In this document: positions 42,314 to 53,429 of the stretch, in pieces
Layout: each line of letters opens with the position of its first letter
How positions within the stretch are numbered: the stretch's first letter is position 1
Assembly: GCA_021234155.1 (NCBI GenBank)
Contig: JAJEKV010000022.1
Location: forward strand, 5,355,852-5,419,851
Reading direction: 5' to 3'
DNA: 64,000 nucleotides
From: Isoetes taiwanensis
Lineage: Eukaryota; Streptophyta; Lycopodiopsida; Isoetales; Isoetaceae
The notes under the pieces: model-generated
What the model saw: only the letters and a program-made list of their open reading frames with translations
Databases searched by the model: none
What the model was told of the DNA's origin: nothing
Translations under genes and position numbers: made by a program

Positions 42314-45300
42314 ATGACGAACCGCTTCGTGAACAAACTTCCAGCACCTTTTGTTGTCTCAAGCTCGTCTAGTTCTGAGGAAACGCTTGGGAGCAATGCC
42401 TTTTCTTCAGAAGACCGGCATTCTTCGACTCCTACCTCTACAACATCGTTGTTCCTTCTCAAGACACTCCCAGTCCAAAGACGTAATGGACTACCACCAC
42501 CCTTCCAACTGTCACCAAGTCCATTAGATAAGCGATTACTTCGCATCTCCTTCCAAAGCATCACCTCCTCGGAGCATGCCGCCACCACCCTTCGTTCCAT
42601 CCCCCTGGACCTGGGAGGCTCCACCACAACGAGTGCTCAAGAACAAGCTACCCCCACCGTTTGTAGTTTTGCCCCCTTCGTTCAAGTACACAAGGAACAC
42701 AGAAGACTGTGAGATTCACTACAATTTCTCTCCCCAGGACTTCACTACAAATGAGGACGATGCTGCAGCATGTACTCCTTGTCACACAACGGTTGTGACA
42801 CATGGATTTGCAGAATTCCAGTCCGCTCTAAAGGATATGTTTGCAAGAACTCCTTCTCAGGAGGGTACAAGAACAGCTGCTGCCACAACCTCTTATGGGC
42901 CATCACCATCCTTTAACATTGTGCTACCGCCTTTTCCGGTAACAACTTCACGTGACCTGTTTTCCTCTACTCAGGACTGAGGAAGTCACCCCTAGAGTAG
43001 AAGTTTCATCAGAAGATGAAGACACCAACGAGGAACAACGAGATTACATGTTCTCCAGCCAATCTTCAAAGAAATTTAAGGTGGATTTTACTTTGAGAGC
43101 ATGCTCCTCTGTAAGAAGAAGAAACCTTATGGATGAACACAAAATGAGGAGACTCTTGAGAACTAAATGCTGCTCATTGGGTTGCATCAACAGATTTAAC
43201 ATGGCTAAATTACGAGCAGTTAGAGACAACTACAGTTCAATGACATTGGCTGACCAGAATGCCTACTTAGCTTACCATGTAAGACCAGACCGCAACACAT
43301 TCTTGCACTACGTTAACCGTGAACAAGTCTGCCAAAAATGCTTCATGGTTGTCCACCGTTTAGGGTCCACAAGAATGTCTCGAATACACAAAAGACTGGA
43401 CAAAAATCCAAAGAATTGATGATCATTGTGGTCCAAAAGAGTTGTGACCATGCATGCCCCGCCGCTGTGGACATGGATGGAGAAATATTTTAGAGAGACA
43501 TGTGAGAAGTTGCCTAATAGCAACATGTATCATCTGACAGACAATATTACAAAAAAAGATGTCTTCAAAGAATACAAAGAGACATGCATTCAGTTTCAGC
43601 ACATCTCTTACTCACACTTCACTAGACTGTGGAAGAGTGAATTTGGCCTGGTAAAAATTCCAAGAAGACATAGAATGTCTGTTTGCTCAAGATGTGCAGA
43701 ATTAAAAAGTCAACGAGAAACTGCAAAGACAGAGGTCGAAAGAAGTAAGCTCAAACTCTCCAACCTCTCACTTGTTAACAATGTAATATTTTAACCCGAT
43801 TTCTTTTACGATATTGTGCAAATGAATCTTGCCAGACATCGTGAACAACAAGCAGCGGAGAGAAGAAAGCTGGCCAAGCACAAAAAAAAAGCTCTCGAAC
43901 GTCCATTGCAATATATGTCTATTGTAATTGATGGAATGGATAAAAAAAAAACAACTCTACCCCATTTCCTAAATATTCCAAAAGATGTGCCAGAGGAATG
44001 TTTTGTTAAAGTCCACCTTGTAGGAGCCATGGTCTTCAAAGGAAGTCTAAAGTGCAAAGTATTTTTGACGTATCCAAACTTGCATGGTGACCCAAACCTG
44101 ACAATTACAATTCTTAACAAGGTCCTGTACGAGCAAGAGCAACTACCACCAGTGCTCTACCTGCAACTTGACAACACTACAAGAGAGAACAAGAATCAAA
44201 CACTCTTTGCTTATTGTGCTATGCTAGTGGAGCTGAGGATCTTCAGAAAAGTAAAGCTTGGATTTTTACTTGTGGGGCACACCCATGATCAGATTGACCA
44301 GATGTTTAGCAGATTTTCTGTGCGACTTAGAAGGAAGAAAGCTTTTTGTCTTCCTACTTTAGTTCGAATCATTGAAGATTCTTACACTCCTATTCCAGTG
44401 GTCGAGCTTCTTAAAGAGACTGCTGACTTTAGAGAGTTTGTTTTTCCTCAACGTTCAGATAGAGAACTAGCTGTGAACAAGTTGAATGATCTTACCTTTC
44501 AACATCACATTAAGTTCTACTTGAAGGATGGACAAAGCTTCTTACAGGGAAAAAAGTACACCACAACTAAGGTGGAGTCCACCAGAGGGATTGCACTTCC
44601 TTAAATTTGTTCCAGACTATTGCTTCATAGAGCGTGCTGAGCAACTTCCTCTCAAAAATCTTAAGGAGTCCAAACAGAAGAAAAGTACCCCATTGACATC
44701 CTTAAAAGCCATTGAAAATGGCATTTGCTCGGGCTTCAAGTACTTCTCAGAAGAAGATCAGATGTGGTGGAGAAATTTTTTTCTTGACCAGAAGGATGTC
44801 TTGGAACATCTAGCTCTAAGACAGTTGCAAGAACCATTTCAATGGCCTGATACCTTCCATCAACACCAGAACCAGGCAGGTCCAAGCAATGCTACAATAG
44901 CACCTGCAGCAGAGGAAGAAGAGGACCGAGTCATGTACCTCGGACCAAGACGTAGGAATGAGCCTCAAGGCAATATCGCAGAAATAGCTAAAGGTATGCT
45001 GATTGCTCTTCCAACTGAGGAAGATGACAAAAGTCGGCCTTTTTGGATAGCAAAAGTTCTTGATACAGTCAAGGAGGAAGGCTTAATAACTAAACTCAAG
45101 ATTCACTGGCTGGCCACACGTTCAGAAAATGCTTTTGAAGGTAGGTATGAGTTAGAAATGAGAACTCAAGGAAAGGGGAGGAAGTATAAGAAAGTGGGTT
45201 GTAGGGACGAGCTGAACTTAAGTGATGTGACTATATTATGCTACGATTTCAAATTGAAATCTGACAATCGTCTGCGCCAGAGAACTATCAATTTGCTTAA

Positions 45301-45520
45301 AAAGGCTTGTAATTACGAGGAAGAGGATGAAGAAGGGAGTGGTGGTGTTGATAGTGACGAGGAAGACAACTCAAGCACTTCCTCGAGTGACAGTGAAAGA
45401 AGTGAAGGAGATGAGGATGGCATAAATGAACATGATGACGTCTTGGATCCCTCCTTCATCACTCCTCACACTTTTGCACATAATCGAAGTCTTAGAAAAA
45501 AGATCAAATTTTGCATGTGA
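42314..45520 (+). pseudogene. Putative RNase-H-like transposase (DUF7869-like), copy 2
   Basis: Blocks in order: Ser-rich N terminus; a cysteine-containing region (TKCCSLGCINRF; later REQVCQKCFMVVHRLG); SVCSRCAELKSQR; then a catalytic-like core YMSIVIDGMDKKKTTLPHF, LYLQLDNTTRENKNQ and FLLVGHTHDQIDQMFSRFS. The pattern of acidic residues (D, D-N, H-x-H-D-x-x-D) recalls, from memory, eukaryotic proteins catalogued as DUF7869. I infer a transposase fold and position in the element. The C terminus has a domain with FWIAKVLD ... KLKIHWLATRSENAFEGRYE and an acidic tail. Breaks: frameshifts near 42430-42690, 42960 and 44590; stops at 43417-43422 and ~43792. Non-functional as sequenced. Confidence 0.65.
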
Positions 45521-45875
45521 ATATGAAGATTTTATCTTCAACTTTTGAGAAGACTACAAAGATGCTCGATTCTGGACTTTACTTCAATTTTTTGTTAAAT
45601 ATTTTATCCCCTGAAATTAGAGTTCCTCTCTAAAAACATACTTCAAGAACATTCTATTTGCTAAGAAAAGTGTCACTTTAAAACAGTCAATTCTTTCGTT
45701 CCACAAAAAAATTAGTCATTTTGGGGAGGGGGGGTCGAAATAGAATTTCATGCAACCTTTTTTTTTTTTTTTACCTCATTTTACCCTTTTTTTGTAAAAA
45801 AAAATGGAATCTTTAAGGAATATTCCTTTTGCTCTCGTTTCGATGATTTGATCCCGTTTAATACGCAACCTTGTT
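45521..45875. other. Right subterminal region of the transposon
   Basis: Non-coding, with G- and T-rich tracts (45720-45800). It ends in the inverted terminal repeat (reverse complement starts AACAAGGTTGC). Confidence 0.6.
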
Positions 45876-45879
45876 TAAA

Positions 45880-48800
45880 TCATCGTCAGCAAGCATATGC
45901 GACGGATCAAAGACGTACTTCCTCAAGTTATTCACATGGAACACATTATGCACCCTAACATGCGAAGGTAATTCCAACCTGTAAGTTACTTTGTCGATGC
46001 GTTCCAATATCTTAAAAGGTCCTGCATATCTTGGAGCCCATTTTCCCGCACTTTTAAAATGCCAATGAGCTCTGCTTGGAATTAATCCTTAAGAATACAT
46101 ACTGCCCTTTTGCGAATTCTAAAGGTTTATGCCTTTTGTTTGCATACTGCTTCTGCCTATTCTGAGCCACTGCGAGATTCTGACGAAGTCTTCTCAATTG
46201 TGCATCCAAATCTTGGACCACCTCATTGGCCATCTCCACATTGCAAGTAGAATCCCTCCAATTCAGCGGACATCGGCACTCCTTGCCATACATTGCCTCA
46301 AAGGGACTCATCCTGATAGATTCTTGGTACGTATTGTTATACGCAAACTCTGCCAAATGCAAATAAGAATCCCACGCTTTAGGCTGGCTTGGCACATACA
46401 TTCTTAACATATCTTCCAAAACCTGATTTACTCGCTCCGCTTGCCCATCGGTCTGAGGATGGTATGCAGTGCTAGTTTTCAACTTAGTCCCCACATTCCG
46501 GAACAATCCTTGCCAGAAATGACTCATAAACCTGGAGTCTCGATCTGAGGTAATGGTACGTGGCATACCATGCAACCTAAAAATTTCTTTAACAAATAAC
46601 TTGGAGATATCCGTAGCTGTAGCTGTCGTCTTTGTCGGCATAAAATGTGCTTGCTTAGTCAATCTGTCTACCACAACATAAATGGCATTATATCTTGTTC
46701 TCGTCCGAGGAAGATCTACAATAAAATCCATGCTAATACGTTCCCATTTGGACGAAGGGACTTCCAATGGTTGTAACTCCCCTGGGACTTTAGATCGCGA
46801 AGCTTTGACCTTCTGATATGCCAAACATTTTGTCACATACTCCTTAACCATTTTCTTCTGCCCTGGCCAAAAGGAATCGTGTCTGACCTTCCTTTAAGTC
46901 TTGTGCACCCCAGGATGTCCCGCTAATGGACTATCATGCGCTTCATATAAAAGCCTCATCCTTAACTCCAAATCATTCGGAATGCACATTCGACCTTTAT
47001 AATACAAGACTCCATTGGATAACAAGTATTGTGGAAACTCAGTAGACCTTCGCTTGATACTGGCAACCACCGGCCCAAAATACGGGTCTCTTGCTACCTT
47101 ATCCATGAGATGAGCATCCCATTGACCCTGAAGCACGCTAATAGAGGTCAAAAAGGATCTAAGAGACAAAGCATCTGCTATCACATTCTTCTTGCCCGGC
47201 TGATATTCAATCTCAAAATTATATTCTTCTCGCAATTGCATCCATCTCCGCTGCTTATTATTCAAATGCGGCTGCTTCACAAAAAATTTCAGATTTTGAT
47301 GGTCAGTCTTCAATGAGAAATGACGACCTAATAGGTAGTGCCTCCATGCACGCAAAGCATGTATAATTGCCAACATCTCCAAATCATGCAGTGGATAATT
47401 ATGCTCTGCCGGCGACAATTTACGAGATGTATAGGCACAAACCTTACCATTCTGCATCAAAGCTCCACCAATAGCCTTCCCAGAGGCATCTGTGACCACT
47501 TGAAAATAGGAGCTCGAAAATAGGTTGGTCCAAATCCCCTTCTTCAATAATGATGTGAGAGGAGCAGCAATCTTGGAGAATTTAGGGACAAATTTGCGAT
47601 AATAACCTGCAAGTCCCAAAAAAGCTCTTACCTCCTTCACGGTCTGTGGCACTGGCCAATCTTTCACAGCTTCTATCTTGGCGGGATCTGGCGCGATGCC
47701 CTCTTCGGAAATTACATGGCCCAAATACACTAATTTACGCTGGGTAAAGGAACATTTAGACATCTTCCCATACAACTCCTCTTCTCTTAGAATACTCAAG
47801 GTCTGCCTCATATGCTCCACATGTTCTTGCAAGGTTCTCGAATAAACTAGAATATCATCGAAGAACACTAATATGAAATTGTCCAAGAAAGGTCTAAAAA
47901 CATCATTCATCAGCCGCAAAGGTAGCAGGCGCATTGGTTAACCCAAATGGCATTACTCCATTATGAGTTTGTCGTGATGAACCCAACTGATCAAACAACT
48001 CGTCTACCCTAGGCAATGCATACATGTTTTTAACTGTGATTTGATTAAGCATCCTGTAATCAATACAAAGCCTCAATGTTCCATCATTTTTCTTCACAAA
48101 TAAAATAGGAGCACCAAATGGAGATGTATTAGGCCTTATAAAGCCTTGATCTAACAATCCAGCCAATTGCTTTTTCAACTCCACCATTTCTAAGGCATGA
48201 AATCTATAAGGTGGTCTTGATGTCAGCTCTGCTCCTGGAATGAGCTCAATCTCATGATCTTCTAATCTATGAGGAGGCAACGTCGTCAATTCCTCTGGAA
48301 ATACATCTTTATCCAACACCTGTTGCACTTCAAGGGCAATGGTCTCCTCTTGCAACTCTGACGAACCTAGCAAGCTATCCCGTAATACTGCACATCCCAT
48401 TCTGGAGCAACCTCTTCTGAGTTGCTTCTTAAGGCCCTTCCAAGTCAATGGAATGATGGCACACGAGGAAGCTAGCCCTTCCAACACATGCTCTTCCCCG
48501 TCTGGACTAGAACAACGGACTAGTTGCCTAACGCAGTCAATGCGAGCACCCCACTGTCTCAACCATGACATTCCAGGTATAGCATCATACTTCCCAAGGC
48601 CAATAACCTCAAAATCAGCATGGGACACCATATTCCCCGCCGTAAGTTCAAGGCATTCGACCATAGCATACAATGGCTTAACCTTGCCATCGGCTAGTTC
48701 TACATACCTCGCAGGCCGTTCAATCGCATGCAAATTTAACTTAGCAACCAATCTTAGGGAAATAAAACTATGGGTACTGCCACAATCAATAAGAAAAACA

Positions 48801-49382
48801 ACTGAGCATCCATCAATAATACATGGGACGCGAATAACAGCAGCTTGACCATCCACATTGCCCTGCTCCACCGCAGCGTACATGTGCATAGTCTCAATAG
48901 GCGGATCTCGGATGGTGGCAGCCCGTGCTTCTCCTCTTCCCTGATCTCTTTCTGCCCCTGACCTGTTATCTTCCCTTCCGTAGCCTCTACCACGGCCACC
49001 TCGGTCCCCACGCCATGGGCCACCCCTTCCTTGACCCCGTCTAGGTGCATTGTCTTCCGACTGCCTTGATCGCTGATTCTGCTTTCTTCCTCGCTGATTT
49101 TCAGATCCTGTGGAGGCAGAATACCCACCATATGTCCTGGTATTAGGGCAATCTCGCGCCCAATGTCCAGGCTCTCGGCACCTAAAGCATCGCCTCTCAT
49201 TGATGCACATATCCCTTTCCTCTGCAAACATCCGGGATGATCGATTTTGTGGCCCTTGGCTATTGCTGGCCTGCACATCCATGGAGCGGGCAACAGCTCC
49301 CCCTCTATTGTTATTGTACCTTCCTCTCCTCGAGGAATTCCCTTCTTGCCATGAAGATTGAGCCTGTCGCTTCTGTTGAGCA
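45880..49382 (-). pseudogene. Ty3/gypsy (chromovirus) gag C-terminus and pol
   Basis: Order on the minus strand: CCHC zinc knuckle ([15 protein letters not shown]), aspartic protease ([13 protein letters not shown], with Cys where Ser/Thr is usual), reverse transcriptase, RNase H (VVTDASGKAIGGALMQ), integrase HHCC and core (MDFIVDLP, SDRDSRF, AERVNQ carry D-D-E), then the region leading to the chromodomain at 37371-37584. The reverse transcriptase has lost about 35-40 residues between FDQL and [10 protein letters not shown], including the first catalytic Asp, but keeps FFDDILVYS. A frameshift at ~47930 coincides with an expected CAG reduced to G. A single in-frame TAA lies at 46894-46896. Pol is cut by the 8.3-kb transposon at 45880. 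Confidence 0.9.
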
Positions 49383-50985
49383 CTTAGTTCGGGAAATTTT
49401 TTACTAACCAAAGGAAAATTTCCTATGTTTTTTTGGAGAACCTGCTAGCAGGTAGATGTTGCCTACAATTTCCTCTAAATTTAAAAACAACCAGCAAATT
49501 TCTTACAAATTAAAATCTTACCTACAATTTCCTATAAGACGAGGCAAGTTTTCAATACATAACAAGACGTTAAATTAGCCATTGTAAGTGGGTAACTTGA
49601 CCAACAAAACAATGGCAGCTCCAGTTGAATCTGAACAACAAAACAGTGGCACTGGCACCTTGTAAAATATTACAAGGCTTCTATATAACAAACAATAAGT
49701 ATATATGATAGAAAAGAAAACAAGTTGACATGAAACTTAGTAATCGAGATCAAGTTCAATCTTCATGTCTATGCTCAACATGCTGATCCCTTTCATTTTA
49801 CTCATTTCAACCTCCTGTTGGTCCAACCACTTGTAAAATATTAGGTCTGGCATCTTTCGAGGAGCCATTAAGTAACCTAAAGAAGTAAAAGCCATCTGCA
49901 TTAGGATTTAGAAGCATTTTGTACTAAGATTCACACAATATCCTAACAAACAATATCCTAACAAACAATATCCTAACAAACAACTTAGTGATTTCTGTTC
50001 TATGAATAATAAAAAGGAAGGAAGGAAGGAAGGAAGGTTCTTTTATCGTCCGCGGAGGCCAATCGGCCTATGGGACCCAAATTACACGGGTGCAGAAAGG
50101 CCATCCCCACAATGTGAAAAAAGAAAAACCCAGTTTTCCCTGCTTTTATGTTAGAACCGTACAACAAAAATGCACACTAACCTGGTTCAAGCTCTTCATT
50201 TCAATCTGAAAATACAATGTAGTATCATATTATCCAGAGAGTATCACGCCAACAAAAACCGTGTTGTTCTTGTACTAACAACAACAATTAAAGCAAAAAC
50301 AATATAAGAACAAAAAATCTTACAAAATAACAAAGAGAAAAAACTCCAGCATAACAAACCTTACCTTGATGGATAATTTTGGGCTTTTTTATCGAGTCGC
50401 ATGAGCTAGAAAAAGAAGGAAAAATATGAAGCGGAAGCTTATATTTGGTATTAGAATCCTTTTCCACCAAATCATCCATATACAGCCTGATGGTGTTGTG
50501 ATACTGCAAGCAAAGCCATAAAAATGCAATGGGCAAAGCCTTGAGAAGATCCACGAGTTCCAACCCAGCGGCGGCCAAATCTGTTTTCTCCGACCTCATG
50601 CCTTGGGAGGATCGATCTGTTTTCTCCTACCTCATGTCTTGGGAGAATCGATGCAGCCAAATCTGCTTGGATAGATCCACGCAGCCAAATATGCTCCTCG
50701 CTGGCCTCTTCTCTTGTAAACGCTACCTCTCTTCTAGTAAACGATGGCGCCTAAAACTGCATGTAACCCTAAACCTAAACAAGAAAGGAAAATTCGAAAT
50801 GGGTGAATATCCGGCAAGTAAAATGACACGTTGAAAAATTTCCCCCTCTTTTTTTCTAGACCAGACTTTTTCTTAAAAAGTGACATTTTTGTACGGGGAC
50901 AGAACCGGTTAACGTTTTCTTAACATGCTTTTTTTCAATTTTGCACGGTAGGTTGCTATGGTTCCAGGGAATTTCCCGAACCAAG
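49383..50985. mobile_element. hAT-like non-autonomous DNA transposon inserted in gag (1603 bp)
   Basis: Flanked by a perfect 8-bp duplication, GTTGAGCA (49375-49382 and 50986-50993). Ends are 16-bp inverted repeats with one mismatch (CTTAGTTCGGGAAATT / CTTGGTTCGGGAAATT). An 8-bp duplication is the hAT hallmark, though other superfamilies also make 8-bp duplications. Without the insert and one duplication copy, gag reads straight through from ALDAQ into QKRQAQSSW. No transposase is recognised inside; minus-strand frames near 50288-50660 have no known domain, and a GGAAGG microsatellite sits at ~50014-50037. Confidence 0.85.
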
Positions 50986-50993
50986 GTTGAGCA

Positions 50994-51681
50994 TCTAGTG
51001 CTGCTTTTTCTGCCAAATCTGCTTCGCGATGCTTCGCAATTCTTACAACCTCCTCCAGATCTGTATAAGATACTCCAGACATCGTGCTCTTTATTTCCAC
51101 CTGAAGCCCTTGCACAAACCTAGAGCACAACTTAACCTTGTCCATTGTAGGACAATGAGGCTGCAATCTCCTAAACTTTTCATTGTACTCCGCTATTGTA
51201 CCAACCTGCTTGCGATCAAAGAACTCATTCATCTTCTTCACCTTTACCCTGGCGGTGTAAAATGACCTTCAAATGCACTCTTAAACTCTGCCTAGGTATC
51301 CTGCACAGGAGTCTTCCCCAAATCTATCAAACACGTCTCCCACCAAATGCGTGCAAATCCTTCTAGCATTGCATGTGCAAGGAGCGCCTTTACTGATTCC
51401 TCTGCCTTGATTAGGTCGAAATAAAACTCCACTCCACGGGGCCATGCATCTGCATCGTCCCTGGTTGTGTTCTCCCCAGTGAACACTTCCCTCTTGGTAT
51501 CCTTCAATACCTTCTCTATAGCCTTCTCCGCTTCACTCTTTTGCTGGGATGCAGTCTGCTGCAAAGCCTGCTGAATTGCTTGCAAAATACTGGTAACATC
51601 GGGTGCTCCATCAGCTCCGACTCCACCTGCACCACTAGCATCACCAGCTTCCATGGTTCCCTCTATCTCTGTATAATACAA
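50994..51681 (-). pseudogene. Ty3/gypsy gag N-terminal and capsid region
   Basis: The frame starting near 51681 (ATG within EGTMEAGDASG at ~51655) carries the retrotransposon gag pattern: Q-rich N terminus, REVFTGENTTRDDADAW, ...GFARIWWET, then FDRKQVGTIAEYNEKFRRLQ and MDKVKLCSRFVQGLQVEIK. A TGG-to-TAG type nonsense change lies at ~51292, and a frameshift at ~51245 separates the two halves. The gag continues at 49382 beyond the hAT-like insertion. Confidence 0.85.
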
Positions 51682-51741
51682 AATATATCATTAGCCAACC
51701 CCCTCAGGATGCTCAATCTAATGTCAAAGCATTCAAACTAT

Positions 51742-51753
51742 GCTCTGATACCA
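51742..51753 (-). promoter_or_regulatory. Primer-binding site of the Ty3/gypsy element
   Basis: TGGTATCAGAGC on the minus strand, complementary to the initiator-Met tRNA 3' end. It lies two bases inside the LTR edge at 51756. Confidence 0.9.
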
Positions 51754-51755
51754 AC

Positions 51756-51801
51756 TGTAACGTTCCTAACCGACATGCCCTTAACCAACTAGGCAAAATC
51801 G
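51756..51801 (-). repeat. Truncated 5' LTR of the Ty3/gypsy element
   Basis: Ends ...GGAACGTTACA on the minus strand at 51756, next to the primer site. Only ~45 bp remain before the sequence changes to a transposase remnant. A related LTR edge occurs at ~7471. Confidence 0.7.
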
Positions 51802-52315
51802 TCTACACATTTATGAGTAGTCGCTTCTACCCATTTATGTCGGTGTCTCGGGAATGTGACATCCAGATCCACTCGAGCGGTCTTCCATGGGTCGGTTACA
51901 CCTTCACTCTCAAAACTGGATGTACTCGAACGATCTTCTTCCTCACTGTCTACAAGTGAGTCTTCATCATCATCTTTTTTTGCCACCTTTCTAGGTTGTT
52001 TATCTAATCCACATGCCGACCTTATTAAAGTTTGAGTGACCGCGCGTAACTTATTATCAGTAGTCAGAACAAAGTCGTATGCAAGGACCCTTTACTTCAG
52101 CTAGATCTATGATACTAATGTTTGCTTTAGACTTTGCTCTCCTTCCCACTCCTGTTTTTACCATCTCCAAACTATAACTCCCACTGAAAGCATTGGCAGC
52201 ACTTGTTCTCATCCAGTGCACTTTTAATTGAGTGGGAATTCCATCCTCTCTTGTTACCTCCAATACTCTAGCTAGCCAGCATGGCAGAAGTGTGTATAAT
52301 GAATGTGAGACCCCT
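51790..52315 (-). pseudogene. Third-family DUF7869-type transposase C-terminal remnant
   Basis: Minus-strand frames read LPCWLARVLEVTREDGIPTQ, LKVHWMRTSAANAFSGSYSLE and later an acidic DEDSLVDSEEEDRSSTSS tail. These align with FWIAKVLDTVKEEGLITKLK, IHWLATRSENAFEGRYELE and the acidic tail of the transposase at 44528-45520, at a distance suggesting a separate family. One frameshift lies between 51990 and 52060. Only the C-terminal ~170 residues remain. It abuts the truncated gypsy LTR, and no terminal repeat is visible. Confidence 0.7.
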
Positions 52316-52987
52316 GCAGGCTGCTATATGTTGTTAAAATAATTAGAAAAGCAAGCCTGAATCAACTAGACCATAGAGTAGTTTCCTTCTTCTTTTTTTT
52401 TTTTTATTATTATTATTTCTAATAAGGTACAGTTGTGTCTTACTAATGACCATAAATACAAATGGTATGATACTGCTTAACATCTGCATGCAGCAGGGTA
52501 TGAAAGAAACACTTTGAGAAATAGGTACGGTACGTTAACTGATGATTTCCCCAATGTTCTGCATGTAATATACATGAGTAACTTCATCATTTTGAAAATT
52601 AAGCTACTTATTGGCAGATGTCTCACACTTGTGCTTAAAAGTGTAACTTAATCAGTTTCGTTTTCTATCAACCCCCTCTTGCTAAAATATTTATTATATA
52701 GACTTAATATTTGACATTTAACTATGTCCACATACAAAATGTTTACAACAAAGAATTAGGGCTACAAGAAATCCGGATAAGGGCCGGATGCGACCTCGGC
52801 CGTGAAGCCAACCTCGAATACTTGCAACTAGCTCAACATGCGTATAATCCTTGCATGCTTGACACATATCTCAGATCATGGTTCTTACGATTGAGAATTG
52901 CAGACCCTACGGTTATGGCTTCCTATGTAAAGTAGCACAGTCGGTGGCAAGTGCTAGAACTTAGGAAAAAGGAAGATTATGTCTCCT

Positions 52988-52995
52988 TATAAATA
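52988..52995 (+). promoter_or_regulatory. TATA box of Penelope-like copy 1
   Basis: TATAAATA, 62 bp before the ORF1 ATG at 53057. The same sequence and spacing occur in copy 2 (59124-59131, ATG 59193). Confidence 0.55.
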
Positions 52996-53056
52996 GAGCT
53001 TCTATGCCAAATGCGGCTCTATATACTGCTTAAGCGCCCACTGAGTGTTGGGCAGC

Positions 53057-53428
53057 ATGACAAGGAGGAAGGGCGATCTGGGTATGGCCACAAGGAAAAG
53101 AATAGAAGAAGAGAAAGCTAAGTCTGCTAAGGTGAGAAAGCTCTACCAGTTTCATAAACCTGCCAATGTGCCCAACTTAGCAGAAGGATCCACCACAAAA
53201 GCCAGCAATGCACCTACATCTGATTGGGAGCAGAATAATCATGGAGAGAACCCTCCTGAGAAAGGCAATGAGGCAGATCTTGTGCAAGACAGAGAAAATT
53301 GTCAAATTATAGACAAGGGCAAAGATATCATGGAGCAGGATGCTGAAAATACACCTTCAAATCAAGCTCACCAGGTTTTATCCTCACTAATAGTAGTTCA
53401 TATATTGCTAAGCAGGATAGGATCTAGT
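53057..53428 (+). CDS. Penelope-like ORF1 / first exon, copy 1
   Basis: From the ATG at 53057, which follows a TATA box, the frame reads a basic start (MTRRKGDLGMATRKRIEEEK) and a hydrophilic, acidic remainder. About 107 codons in is a CAG followed by GTTTTA that could be a splice donor; after it the frame runs into intron-like sequence. No domain is recognised. The copy at 59193 differs at only a few codons. It is likely the N-terminal exon of a longer element protein. Confidence 0.5.
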
Positions 53429-53429
53429 T

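Larger units (their letters stand above)
37585..45875. mobile_element. 8.3-kb DNA transposon encoding a putative transposase and a ParB-like DNA methyltransferase
   Basis: Termini are 24-bp inverted repeats with 22 matches, outermost AACAAGGTTGC. The 4-bp target duplication TAAA lies in gypsy pol. Contents: methyltransferase gene on minus (37973-41979), compact divergent promoter, and transposase gene on plus (42314-45520). Palindrome arrays lie in the introns. The superfamily is not one I can name from terminus and duplication length alone. The coding capacity for a DNA methyltransferase of bacterial/phage type with a ParB-like domain is, as far as I know, unusual for a cut-and-paste element. 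Both genes carry breaks, so this copy is probably not autonomous as sequenced. Confidence 0.85.

Noticed and set aside
46129-49361. Plus-strand frames across the gypsy pol region (46129-46407, 48339-48848, 49110-49361)
   Set aside because: Antisense shadows of the minus-strand gag-pol frame with its conserved domains.
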